Shown here: piece by piece, positions 28,268 through 36,391 of the stretch
Numbering within the stretch: the first letter of the stretch is position 1
Layout: each line of letters opens with the position of its first letter
Assembly: GCA_964400785.1 (NCBI GenBank)
Contig: CAYNWB010000001.1
Span: 1-64,000 of the forward strand
Source: CAVQGZ01 sp964400785
GTDB taxonomy: Bacteria; Actinomycetota; Actinomycetes; Jiangellales; Jiangellaceae
Direction: 5' to 3'
DNA: 64,000 nt
Made by a program: the position numbers and the translations under genes
The notes under the pieces: model-generated
Seen by the model: only the letters and a program-made list of their open reading frames with translations
Told to the model about the DNA's origin: nothing
Database searches by the model: none

Positions 28268-29953
28268 TCAGAACCGCGCGGGCTCGGTGTAGGTGCCCCA
28301 CTCCTCGCGCAGCACGTCGCAGATCTCCCCGAGCGTGGCCTCGGCTCGTGCCGCGTCCAGCATCGGGGGGATCGTCGAGGACGAGCCTTGGGCGGCTACG
28401 CGCAGCGCGTCCAGCGCCGCGGTGACGGCACTCGCGTCGCGAGCCGCCCGACGCTCGGCCAGGGCAGCACGCTGGTCGGTCTCCACCTGTCCGGAGACCC
28501 GCAGGATGGGCGGAGCCGTGGTGATCGTCTCGGTGTGGTCGGTGACACCGACCACGTGCTTGTCGCCCTTCTCGAGTGCCTGCTGGTAGGCGAACGCGGC
28601 ATCGGCGATCTCGGCATTGAACCAGCCGTCCTCGATGCCGCGCAGGATCCCCGAGGTGAACGTGCCGTCGCCGCCCATGTCGAGCAGCGTCGCGAAGATG
28701 TGCTCGGCGTCGGCCTCGACCCGGTCGGTCAGATGCTCCACGAACCACGAGCCACCGAGCGGGTCGGCCACGGCGGTCACGCCGGTCTCCTCCATGATCA
28801 CCTGCTGGGTGCGCAGCGCGATCTCGGCCGACTCGGCCGTCGGCAGCGCGAGAGTCTCGTCCAGAGCGTTCGTGTGCAGCGAGTTCGTACCCCCGAGCAC
28901 TGCCGCCAGCGCCTCGACCGCCGTGCGGACGACGTTGTTCACCGGCTGCTGGGCCGTGAGCGAGACTCCGGCGGTCTGGGTGTGGAACCTCAGCCACTGC
29001 GCCCGCGGCTCGTCCAGACCGAAGTGGTCGCGCATCCAGCGGGCCCAGATACGACGAGCGGCACGAAACTTCGCGATCTCCTCGAAGAAGTCGACGTGGG
29101 AGTCGAAGAAGAACGACAGGCTCGCCGCCACCCGCGCGACGTCGAGGCCGCGCGCGGCCGCCAGCTCGACGTAGGCGAACCCGTCGGCCAGCGTGAACGC
29201 GAGCTCCTGCGCGGCCGTGGAGCCGGCCTCGCGGATGTGGTACCCGCTCACCGAGATCGGCTTGTAGGCCGGCATCTCGGCGGCCGTGTACTCCAGCAGG
29301 TCCCCGATCAGGCGCAGGTGCGGCTCCGGCGGGAACAGCCACTCCTTCTGGGCGATGTACTCCTTGAAGATGTCGGTCTGCAGCGTCCCGTCGAGCCGGT
29401 CGGGCCCGATCCCCTGACGCTCGGCCGCGACCAGGTACATGCAGAAGACGGGAACGGCGGGACCGCTGATCGTCATCGACGTGGTGACGTCGGCGAGCGG
29501 GATGCCCGAGAACAGCACGTCCATGTCGGCGGCAGAGTCGACCGCGACCCCGCAGTGCCCCACCTCGCCCAGCGAAAGGGCGTCGTCGGAGTCTCGCCCC
29601 ATCAAGGTGGGCATGTCGAAGGCGACGGAGAGTCCCCCGCCGCCCGCGGCGAGGATCTGGTGGTAGCGCTCGTTGGTCGCCGTGGCGTTGCCGAAGCCGG
29701 CGAACTGCCGGATCGTCCAGGGCTTGCCGCGGTAGCCCGTCGGGTACAGGCCTCGGGTGAACGGGTACTCCCCCGGCCACCCGATGCGGTCGAAGCGCGG
29801 GTCGGAGCTTGCCGGCGGTGGCCCGTACACCGGGTCGAGGGGTGCGCCCGACAGGGTGGTCGGCTGCGGTTCGGCGACCCGTCCGGCGGCCAGCGCGTCG
29901 TCGTAGCGTTGCTGCCAGCGTCGGCGTCCAGCGGTGATGTCTGCGGCGTCCAC
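28268..29953 (-). CDS. icmA: isobutyryl-CoA mutase-type large subunit (B12-dependent acyl-CoA mutase)
   Basis: A 561-residue TIM-barrel mutase subunit without a C-terminal B12-binding domain, the length of IcmA. Substrate residues point to isobutyryl-CoA. WTIRQFAGFGNA has Phe84 where methylmalonyl-CoA mutase has Tyr89, and EYIAQKEWLFPP has Gln202 where that enzyme has Arg207; both have the 118-residue spacing of ICM's Phe80/Gln198. Ala111 occupies the position that is Asp in 2-hydroxyisobutyryl-CoA mutase. It would interconvert isobutyryl- and n-butyryl-CoA with a small IcmB subunit, which is not in this window. A MeaB-like GTPase lies four genes away on the same strand. Family assignment is firm; ICM specificity is by motif. 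Confidence 0.85.
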   Translation of the reverse strand: MDAADITAGRRRWQQRYDDALAAGRVAEPQPTTLSGAPLDPVYGPPPASSDPRFDRIGWPGEYPFTRGLYPTGYRGKPWTIRQFAGFGNATATNERYHQILAAGGGGLSVAFDMPTLMGRDSDDALSLGEVGHCGVAVDSAADMDVLFSGIPLADVTTSMTISGPAVPVFCMYLVAAERQGIGPDRLDGTLQTDIFKEYIAQKEWLFPPEPHLRLIGDLLEYTAAEMPAYKPISVSGYHIREAGSTAAQELAFTLADGFAYVELAAARGLDVARVAASLSFFFDSHVDFFEEIAKFRAARRIWARWMRDHFGLDEPRAQWLRFHTQTAGVSLTAQQPVNNVVRTAVEALAAVLGGTNSLHTNALDETLALPTAESAEIALRTQQVIMEETGVTAVADPLGGSWFVEHLTDRVEADAEHIFATLLDMGGDGTFTSGILRGIEDGWFNAEIADAAFAYQQALEKGDKHVVGVTDHTETITTAPPILRVSGQVETDQRAALAERRAARDASAVTAALDALRVAAQGSSSTIPPMLDAARAEATLGEICDVLREEWGTYTEPARF

Positions 29954-29959
29954 GATGCC

Positions 29960-30523
29960 TCAGGCTAGGTGGTGCCTGTCGCGCCGCACAGCCGGCCGTG
30001 CCGGATGGTTCGCCCGCCGCGCCGCAGACTCGAGAGACCCAGGTGGTGGGGACGACGTGACCCCCGTTCGCAGAGCGTGGATGCGCAGCGCTCTCTCGTT
30101 CGGGTGCGGGATGAAGCGGAACTCGCGCAGCCCCTGCTCCTGGGCGGCGTTCTCGAGCGTGAGGTGCCCCGCACGCAGCGGACGCAGCCACAGCGGACGG
30201 TCGACGGTGATGTCGAGCACGCGCGACAGCGGCATCCACGCCGCCTTGCGGCTGTACACGCCGGAGACTCGCATGACGCGCGAGTCGGTGATGATCAGGC
30301 GGTCCTTCCACACCCGGGCCAGCCGGTCGGCACTGAACGAGGCGAGGACGAGCGCCAGCACCAGCGGCAGCCAGAGGCTGTCGATCGGCACGGCCAGCAG
30401 CGCCCACAGCCCGAGCAGCACGGCCAGCGCGAGCAGACCCGCCGGACCGACGAAGGCAACCCAGACGTGTCGCACGTCGTCGACCACGTGCTCGTCGGGC
30501 AGCAGCTGCCGATCGACGTCCAC
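29960..30523 (-). CDS. membrane protein with bacterial PH domain (PF03703-like)
   Basis: A 187-residue protein from GTG 30523. Two adjacent transmembrane stretches (VWVAFVGPAGLLALAVLLGL and LWLPLVLALVLASFSA) are followed by a PH-like domain with DRLIITDSRVMRVSGVYSRK and MPLSRVLDITVDRPLW, the usual layout of YdbS/DUF304-type proteins. The C-terminus is a basic tail. It lies 4 bp downstream of the 51-residue membrane protein and 6 bp upstream of the mutase gene, so it is co-transcribed with acyl-CoA genes, but a functional link is not evident. Confidence 0.8.
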   Translation of the reverse strand: MDVDRQLLPDEHVVDDVRHVWVAFVGPAGLLALAVLLGLWALLAVPIDSLWLPLVLALVLASFSADRLARVWKDRLIITDSRVMRVSGVYSRKAAWMPLSRVLDITVDRPLWLRPLRAGHLTLENAAQEQGLREFRFIPHPNERALRIHALRTGVTSSPPPGSLESAARRANHPARPAVRRDRHHLA

Positions 30524-30527
30524 CGCG

Positions 30528-30683
30528 TCAGGAGAACAGGGCGCCGATGAAGTCCAGGACCGACTCGAAGAACGCGACGATCGCGTCCCAGGCGGTCTGC
30601 ACGATCGAGGCGGCTCCCTCGGGGTTCGTCACCAAGAAGTAGGCGATGAAGAGCACGACCGCCCCGACGATGACCTTGCGCAC
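30528..30683 (-). CDS. 51-residue single-pass membrane protein
   Basis: Starts at GTG 30683, preceded by AGGAGG six bases upstream, one of the clearest ribosome binding sites in the window. The peptide has one hydrophobic helix (VIVGAVVLFIAYFLV) and an amphipathic C-terminal half (SIVQTAWDAIVAFFESVLDF). The strong ribosome binding site argues for a real gene. Function unknown; it lies between the MeaB-like gene and the PH-domain gene. Confidence 0.65.
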   Translation of the reverse strand: MRKVIVGAVVLFIAYFLVTNPEGAASIVQTAWDAIVAFFESVLDFIGALFS

Positions 30684-30765
30684 GGCGGCCTCCTGGTCAT
30701 GGTCGGCGTCGCCACGGGCTCTCCGTGGCGCACGTGCCACAGTTGTACCGTACGTCACACCTGTC

Positions 30766-31692
30766 TCATGGTGCGGCACGCCGGACGGCGTCCAGCAGCC
30801 GGTCCGCAGCACTGTAGGGGTCGATGCGGCCTGCCGTCACGTCGTCGGCGATGGCGTCCATACCGTCATCCCCGAGCGACTCGTGCACGGCGGCGACGAA
30901 CGCCACGCTCGCCAGGGCCTGCACCTCGTCGCGAGCCTGCCGACGCCGTCGGTCGACCAGCCGGCCCGAGCCGGCCAGCCACTCGTGGTGCTCCTGCAAC
31001 GCCTCGACGAGCTCAGGCACACCGCCGCCCTGGTGCGCGGTGGTACGCAGCACCGGCGGCACCCAGCCGTACGCAGCGCCGCCGGCCCCCGTCGGAGCAG
31101 TGCGCAGCATCGCCGTCAGGTCGCGCACCACCTGGTTCGCGCCGTCACGGTCGCTCTTGTTCACCACGAGGACGTCCGCGACCTCGAGGATGCCGGCCTT
31201 GGCCGCCTGGATGCCGTCGCCGAGGCCTGGCGCCAGCACCACGACGGTGCTGTCGGCCAGGCCCGCCACCTCGACCTCGGACTGACCCACGCCCACGGTC
31301 TCGACCACCACGACGTCGAACCCCACCGCGTCGAGGACGCGAACTGCCTGCGGGGTCGCCCACGACAGGCCTCCGAGGTGGCCTCGGCTGGCCATGGACC
31401 TGATGAACACGCCGGTGTCGGTCGCGTGCTGCTGCATGCGCACGCGGTCCCCGAGCACCGCGCCGCCGGTGTAGGGCGAGGACGGGTCGACTGCCAGCAC
31501 CCCCACGCGAGCACCGGCGTCGCGATAGGCCGCTACCAACGCGGTGACGAGTGTGGACTTGCCCACGCCCGGCGAACCTGTGACGCCGATCGTGCGCGCC
31601 GTACCCGCGTGCTTCGCCAGCACCGCCATGGCCTCGCGCAGCCGGGGCGAGCGGTTCTCGACCAACGAGAGCAGGCGGGCCGTGGAACGCAT
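30766..31692 (-). CDS. meaB: MeaB/ArgK-family GTPase, chaperone of a B12-dependent mutase
   Basis: A G3E-type P-loop GTPase of at least 308 residues with GVTGSPGVGKST (Walker A at 39-46), VLAVDPSSPYTGGAVLGDRV, VVVVETVGVGQSEVEV and the guanine motif VVNKSD. MeaB proteins load and protect adenosylcobalamin in methylmalonyl- or isobutyryl-CoA mutase. ATG 31692 is the first standard start in this frame, but in-frame residues just upstream read ETLLAQARAGD, which matches the conserved MeaB N-terminus. A CTG start further up is therefore possible. It lies 62 bp after the thiolase stop, in line with the icmA-type gene. Confidence 0.9.
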   Translation of the reverse strand: MRSTARLLSLVENRSPRLREAMAVLAKHAGTARTIGVTGSPGVGKSTLVTALVAAYRDAGARVGVLAVDPSSPYTGGAVLGDRVRMQQHATDTGVFIRSMASRGHLGGLSWATPQAVRVLDAVGFDVVVVETVGVGQSEVEVAGLADSTVVVLAPGLGDGIQAAKAGILEVADVLVVNKSDRDGANQVVRDLTAMLRTAPTGAGGAAYGWVPPVLRTTAHQGGGVPELVEALQEHHEWLAGSGRLVDRRRRQARDEVQALASVAFVAAVHESLGDDGMDAIADDVTAGRIDPYSAADRLLDAVRRAAP

Positions 31693-31754
31693 GTCCCCGG
31701 CACGGGCCTGCGCCAGCAGCGTCTCGACGGGTTGCCCGTCCCGGACGTGCCGGG

Positions 31755-32942
31755 TCAGGAGGAGGGCACCCGGATGATCAGCGCGTCACCCTGACCACCA
31801 CCGCCGCACAGGGCAGCGGCACCGAGACCGCCGCCACGCCGCTTGAGCTCGTAGGCCAGGGCGAGCGTGATGCGGGCACCGGACATGCCCAGCGGGTGAC
31901 CGATCGCGATGGCACCGCCGTTGACGTTCACGATGTCCTCGCTCACCCCCAGCGCCTGTGTGCTGGCCAGCGCCACGGCGGCGAAAGCCTCGTTGATCTC
32001 GAACAGGTCGATGTCGGCCACGTCGACGCCCTGCTTGGCGCAGGCCACCTTGATCGCGTCCGCGGGCTGCTCCTGCAGCGTCGAGTCCGGGCCGGCGACG
32101 ACACCGTGTGCCCCGATCTCGGCCAGGTAGTCCAGCCCGAGCTGCTCGGCCTTGGCCTTGCTCATCACCACGACCGCGGCAGCCCCGTCCGAGATCTGCG
32201 AGGCCGAGCCGGCTGTGATGGTGCCGGTCTTGTCGAACGCGGGACGCAGCTTGGCCAGCGAGTCGGCCGTGGTGTCGCCCCGCACCCCCTCGTCGGTGGC
32301 GAACACGACCGGCTCACCACGGCGCTGGGGGATCTCCACCGCCACGACCTCGTCGTCGAGAACCCCGTTCTTCCACGCCAGGGCGGCACGCTGGTGCGAC
32401 TGGGCGGAGTAGGCGTCCTGGGCCTCGCGCGAGATCTTGTCGCGCTCGGCGTTGCGCTGCTCGGTGAGCGCACCCATCGGCTGGTCGGTGAAGGAGTCCC
32501 ACAGACCGTCGTAGGCCATGTGGTCGGTCATCGTCACGTCGCCGTACTTGTAGCCCTCCCGCGACTTCGCCAGCATGTGCGGGGCGTTCGTCATCGACTC
32601 CATGCCGCCGGCGACGACGACCTCGAACTCCCCGGCCCGGATGAGCTGGTCGGCCAGCGCGATCGCGTCGATGCCGGACAGGCAGACCTTGTTGATCGTC
32701 ATGGCAGGAACGGACATCGGGATGCCGGCCTTGGTCGCCGCCGGCCTCGCCGGGTTCTGGCCCTCGCCGGCCTGCAGCACCTGGCCCATGATCACGTAGT
32801 CGACCTGGTCAGGGGAGATACCGGCCCGCTCGACCGCGGCCTTGATGGCGACGGCACCGAGGTCGGACCCCGAGAATCCCTTCAGCGAGCCGAGCAGGCG
32901 ACCGACGGGGGTACGGGCCCCGGCAACGATGACGTTGGACAT
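31755..32942 (-). CDS. acetyl-CoA C-acetyltransferase (thiolase)
   Basis: A 395-residue thiolase. The nucleophilic Cys87 is in NKVCLSGIDAIALAD, where most thiolases have N-x-x-C-x-S-G. The catalytic His (about 349) is in IGHPLGMSGAR, and the second Cys (about 379) is in LCGGGGQGDALI. Its length and motifs fit biosynthetic or degradative acetoacetyl-CoA thiolases, and its place corresponds to fadA4 (Rv1323) beside mce. It would condense two acetyl-CoA into acetoacetyl-CoA, the entry to the C4 branch. It is divergent from mce with 95 bp between starts. Confidence 0.92.
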   Translation of the reverse strand: MSNVIVAGARTPVGRLLGSLKGFSGSDLGAVAIKAAVERAGISPDQVDYVIMGQVLQAGEGQNPARPAATKAGIPMSVPAMTINKVCLSGIDAIALADQLIRAGEFEVVVAGGMESMTNAPHMLAKSREGYKYGDVTMTDHMAYDGLWDSFTDQPMGALTEQRNAERDKISREAQDAYSAQSHQRAALAWKNGVLDDEVVAVEIPQRRGEPVVFATDEGVRGDTTADSLAKLRPAFDKTGTITAGSASQISDGAAAVVVMSKAKAEQLGLDYLAEIGAHGVVAGPDSTLQEQPADAIKVACAKQGVDVADIDLFEINEAFAAVALASTQALGVSEDIVNVNGGAIAIGHPLGMSGARITLALAYELKRRGGGLGAAALCGGGGQGDALIIRVPSS

Positions 32943-33037
32943 GACGCTCCTCCCACGGCGCCAGAAGCGCGCGCGCGATCGACGGGAACTGGACCTACCG
33001 TCACGATACCCAGGGGTCGTCTGTTTGGATCAGGGCC

Positions 33038-33493
33038 ATGGCAGAAACATCCACGTCGCTGTTCACACGCATCGACCATGTGGGGGTCGCGGTCGCCGAC
33101 CTGGACGAGGCGAAGCGCTTCTACGAGAGCACCTACGGCATGACGGTCGAGCACGAAGAGGTCAACGAGGAGCAGGGCGTCCGCGAGGCGATGGTGTCGG
33201 TGACCGGGTCCGGCGGACCCTACATCCAGCTGCTGGCTCCGCTGACCCCCGAGTCGACCATCGCGAAGTTCCTCGACCGGTCCGGGCCCGGCATCCAGCA
33301 GCTCGCCTACGGGGTCGACGACATCGATGCCGTGTGCGCCGCCCTGCGCGAGCGCGGGGTGCGGCTGCTCTACCCCGAGCCCAAGCGCGGCACGTCGGAC
33401 TCGCGGGTCAACTTCATCCACCCCAAGGACGCCGGGGGCATCCTCGTCGAGCTCGTCGAGGCCAACCCGGCCTCTGCAGGGGCGCACACGTAG
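33038..33493 (+). CDS. mce: methylmalonyl/ethylmalonyl-CoA epimerase
   Basis: A 151-residue vicinal-oxygen-chelate protein. The first metal ligand is the His in TRIDHVGVAVADLDEA, the Gln in GGPYIQLLAP is the second, and the Glu in GGILVELVEA the fourth. The third ligand position, His in P. shermanii epimerase, reads GIQQLAYGVDD here, so Gln replaces it; I recall the same in other actinobacterial homologues. VNFIHPKDAGG is conserved. It racemises the 2-position of (2S)/(2R) methylmalonyl- or ethylmalonyl-CoA. It lies beside ccr (convergent) and the thiolase, matching Rv1322A-Rv1323. Confidence 0.9.
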   Translation: MAETSTSLFTRIDHVGVAVADLDEAKRFYESTYGMTVEHEEVNEEQGVREAMVSVTGSGGPYIQLLAPLTPESTIAKFLDRSGPGIQQLAYGVDDIDAVCAALRERGVRLLYPEPKRGTSDSRVNFIHPKDAGGILVELVEANPASAGAHT

Positions 33494-33502
33494 GCGCCTG
33501 CC

Positions 33503-35272
33503 TCACTCCAGGATCAGGCTGCGCACCACGTCCGTCATGGAGATCACGCCGACCGGCTGATCGTCCTGCGTGACCACCAGGCGGTGCATCCGCCTGCCGG
33601 TCATGAGGCTGACGGCATCGCTCAGCGGCAGGTCGACGTCGCACGTCACGCATCCGGGCGTCATCACCTCACGGGCCAGCACGGCCTGCGCCTGAGCCTG
33701 ACTGCGGCCCTGCCGCGCCAGCACCATGTCGGTCTGCGACACCACGCCGACTGCCTGCCCGTCGTCCATCACCACGAGGGCGTGGACGTTCTCGTCGACC
33801 ATGATCGCTGCCACCCGAGCCAGGGTGTCGTCCGGGGCGCAGCCGATCACGCCCCGATGCATCAGGTCTGCCACCCTGGTGCCGTCGCCGGTGACCGCGA
33901 CCTCGTCGCCGTCGCCGATGCCGGGCAGCGGCTCCGACATGGGATACGGGTGCGGCGTGGTGTGCACGTCGCCGGCGGGCAGGGCCGCCTGCGGCAGCGC
34001 TGCCGGCGGCTCCCCGCTGGCACCGAGACCGAACTCTGGGGCACCGATGAGCACGGCCATGTTGCCGTGCGGGTGCTTGTTCTCGTACATCAGCTGGTGA
34101 ACGTGGGGCACCTCGTCGTAGGTGAACGCCTGCGACAGGCAGGGGTCCAGCTTGCCGGCGACGGCCAGCTCGTTCATCTCGTTGGCCTGGACGTCGTTGG
34201 CGAAGTGCGAGCCCTGCAGCCGCTTCTGCCGCATCCACAGGTAGCGCAGGTCGACCGTGGCGTTGAACCCGGTGGTGCCGGCGCACACCACCACCATGCC
34301 GCCGGTGTCACAGACGAAGATCGAAGTCGGGATGGTGGTCTCGCCCGGGTGCTCGAACACGATGTTGGGTGCCCGCTTGTCGCCGAGCACGTCCCAGATC
34401 GCCGAGCCGAACGACCGCGCGCCCTTCAGCCACGTGGCGTAGCCCGCGCTGTCCTTCCAGTGCGGCAGCATCCCCCAGTGGTCGAAGTCCTTGCGGTTGA
34501 TGCAGCCCTTGGCGCCCAGCTGCATGCAGTAGTCGTACTTGTCCTCACCGGAGACGACGGCGACGGGAGTGGCGCCGGCCTCCTTGGCGATCTGGATCGC
34601 CATCGACCCCAGCCCGCCGGCGCCGCCCCAGATCAGCACGACGTCGCCGTCCTTGACCGCATTGGCGCCCCAGCCGTGCAGCATGCGCCACGCCGTCGCC
34701 CCGACCAGGGTGTAGGACGCCGCCTCCTCCCACGTCATGTGCGCGGGCTTGGGCATGCACTGCTGGCCCTGCACCTTGGTGAACTGGGCGAAGCTGCCCC
34801 AGTTGGTCTCGTATCCCCAGATGCGGAAGGTCGAGGAGTACATGGGGTCGCCGCCGCCTGTGACCCAGGGGTCGTTGCGGTCCCAGCGGCCGCAGTGCAT
34901 CACCACCTCGTCGCCGACCTTGACGTTGGTGACGTCCTTGCCGACCTTGTAGACGATGCCGGAGGCATCGCTGCCGCCGATGTGGAAGGGCTCCGGCTCG
35001 CCGATGCCTCCCTTGGCCAGGGCCTTGTTGCGCGCCCCGATCACGTCGACGGGCACGCCGAGCCCGGCCCAGACGTTGTTGTAGTTGATGCCTGCCGCCA
35101 TGACGTAGACCAGCACCTCGTCGTCCGCGATCTCCGGCACGTCGACGACCTCCTGCGCGAACGCCTGGGTCGGTGGCCCGAACCGCTCGGGGCGGATGAG
35201 CCAGGCGTGCATCCTGTCGGGAACCTCGCCCAGGGGTGGCATGTCGCCCAGGTCGTAGAGATCTGCAGGCAC
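33503..35272 (-). CDS. ccr: crotonyl-CoA carboxylase/reductase with C-terminal tandem CBS domains
   Basis: A 589-residue fusion. Residues 1 to about 420 match the Rhodobacter-type Ccr closely (DLYDLGDMPPLGEVP, VMAAGINYNNVWAGLGVPV, GGSDASGIVYKVG, VLIWGGAGGLGSMAIQIA for NADPH, KRLQGSHFANDVQ). This enzyme reduces and carboxylates crotonyl-CoA to (2S)-ethylmalonyl-CoA. A Pro/Ala-rich linker is followed by two CBS motifs, about 465-520 (VADLMHRGVIGCAPDDTLA) and 534-589 (VMTPGCVTCDVDLPLSDAV). A CBS pair usually binds adenine nucleotides. The frame is continuous with no sign of a frameshift. GTG 35272 was chosen as it gives VPADLYDLG; no strong ribosome binding site is seen. Confidence 0.93.
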   Translation of the reverse strand: MPADLYDLGDMPPLGEVPDRMHAWLIRPERFGPPTQAFAQEVVDVPEIADDEVLVYVMAAGINYNNVWAGLGVPVDVIGARNKALAKGGIGEPEPFHIGGSDASGIVYKVGKDVTNVKVGDEVVMHCGRWDRNDPWVTGGGDPMYSSTFRIWGYETNWGSFAQFTKVQGQQCMPKPAHMTWEEAASYTLVGATAWRMLHGWGANAVKDGDVVLIWGGAGGLGSMAIQIAKEAGATPVAVVSGEDKYDYCMQLGAKGCINRKDFDHWGMLPHWKDSAGYATWLKGARSFGSAIWDVLGDKRAPNIVFEHPGETTIPTSIFVCDTGGMVVVCAGTTGFNATVDLRYLWMRQKRLQGSHFANDVQANEMNELAVAGKLDPCLSQAFTYDEVPHVHQLMYENKHPHGNMAVLIGAPEFGLGASGEPPAALPQAALPAGDVHTTPHPYPMSEPLPGIGDGDEVAVTGDGTRVADLMHRGVIGCAPDDTLARVAAIMVDENVHALVVMDDGQAVGVVSQTDMVLARQGRSQAQAQAVLAREVMTPGCVTCDVDLPLSDAVSLMTGRRMHRLVVTQDDQPVGVISMTDVVRSLILE

Positions 35273-35427
35273 GGTGACGTCCTCTCGGTAGCGGTGGGAG
35301 CAATTCTCCCCACGTCGAGATGCCGTCGACAAGGACGATGCGTGCGAGATTGCCCACGCGCTCGACACTCGGCCGACGAGCGAGGCTCGAGCAGAGCATG
35401 AACCCGGCGGCGGCGTCTAGCCTTGTC

Positions 35428-35449
35428 CCACCGACGGGGCCACCGACGG
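35428..35449. repeat. 10-bp direct repeat in the leader of the DivIVA-like gene
   Basis: CCACCGACGG occurs at 35428-35437 and 35440-35449 with a 12-bp period, between the divergent ccr and DivIVA-like genes and 24 bp before the GTG at 35473. It may be regulatory or a simple slippage duplication. The rest of the 200-bp intergenic region shows no clear structure. Confidence 0.4.
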
Positions 35450-35472
35450 TGAGACACAGTGAAGGGAACGGC

Positions 35473-36384
35473 GTGAGCGACGAGGCGAATCGCAAGGGGC
35501 TGTCGATCTTCGACGACGCACCCACGGGTGGTTTTCACGTGCGCAGCCGGGGCTACGACCGGGAGCAGGTCGAACGCTACGTGCGCAGGATCGAGGACAA
35601 GCTCAACGAGGCCAGGGCCCGAGGCGAGGAGCGCGGCGAGCTGCTGGAGAAGGCCGAGGAACGGGTCGCTGAGCTGTCGGCGGAGGTGAGCGCCCTGCGC
35701 GGACGGCTCTCCGAGGCGGAGGAGCGCCTGCGCAACGTCGAGCAGCCGTCCTTCGCCGGGCTCGGCCAGCACGTGGCCAGTCTGCTCGCCTCGGCCGAGG
35801 AGCAGTCCGAGAAGCTCGTGACCACGGCGACGGCGGACGCCGAACGGCTGCGCAGCGCAGCGAGCGCGGACGCCGACAAGACACGCGCCGAGGCGGGGGC
35901 CTACGCGAGCACGACGCGAGCCGATGCCGACACCTACGCCGAGCAGACACGAGCAGCCGCTGACGAGTACGCGGACACCACGCGCCGCGACGCCGACGCC
36001 GACGCCCAGGCCGCTCGCACGACCGCGTCGGCCGACGCCGATCGCATGCGCCAGGAGGCGAACCAGGACGCAACCTCGGCGCGTGTGGCCGCGGTGGACG
36101 AGGCGAAGGCGTTGCTCACCGAGGCCAAGCAGTCCGCCGCTGCGATCCGAGCGGCCGCCGACCGTGACGCGGACGAGCAGCGCGAGGCGGCGGCGACGCT
36201 GCTGCACGAGGCTCGGCAGCGGGCCGACCACGAGGTCGGCGCGCTCACCGAGGCGCTGGGCCAGATCAGGGCCCGGCTGGCCGGTCCCGGCATCGGCGGG
36301 CACCCGGCTGACCCCGTGGCCGCGGGCGCCGACGACGGCCGGGACGACGAGACCCAGCTGATGCCGACGCCTACGGCGGAGTGA
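35473..36384 (+). CDS. DivIVA-domain coiled-coil protein
   Basis: A 303-residue protein from GTG 35473, preceded by GAAGGGA. Residues 20-60 (GGFHVRSRGYDREQVERYVR) form a DivIVA-like membrane-curvature motif. The rest, to about residue 270, is a long coiled coil very rich in Ala, Asp, Arg and Glu with near-repetitive units such as ADADRMRQEA and ADKTRAEAGA. The tail is acidic. This resembles actinobacterial polar-growth or cytoskeletal proteins (Wag31/Scy/FilP type) and could scaffold cell-wall growth. It is a monocistronic gene between ccr and convergent hydrolases. Confidence 0.85.
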   Translation: MSDEANRKGLSIFDDAPTGGFHVRSRGYDREQVERYVRRIEDKLNEARARGEERGELLEKAEERVAELSAEVSALRGRLSEAEERLRNVEQPSFAGLGQHVASLLASAEEQSEKLVTTATADAERLRSAASADADKTRAEAGAYASTTRADADTYAEQTRAAADEYADTTRRDADADAQAARTTASADADRMRQEANQDATSARVAAVDEAKALLTEAKQSAAAIRAAADRDADEQREAAATLLHEARQRADHEVGALTEALGQIRARLAGPGIGGHPADPVAAGADDGRDDETQLMPTPTAE

Positions 36385-36391
36385 GCGGCGG

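Noticed and set aside
28268..29953. Ethylmalonyl-CoA mutase (MeaA) as the identity of the mutase
   Set aside because: MeaA proteins carry a B12-binding domain and keep Tyr/Arg at the two substrate positions; this protein has Phe/Gln and lacks the domain.
28203..30407. A 734-codon open frame on the minus strand across the mutase region
   Set aside because: It is an out-of-frame shadow of the mutase and PH-domain genes, with Arg/Gly/Ala-rich composition and no domain; high GC makes such frames common.
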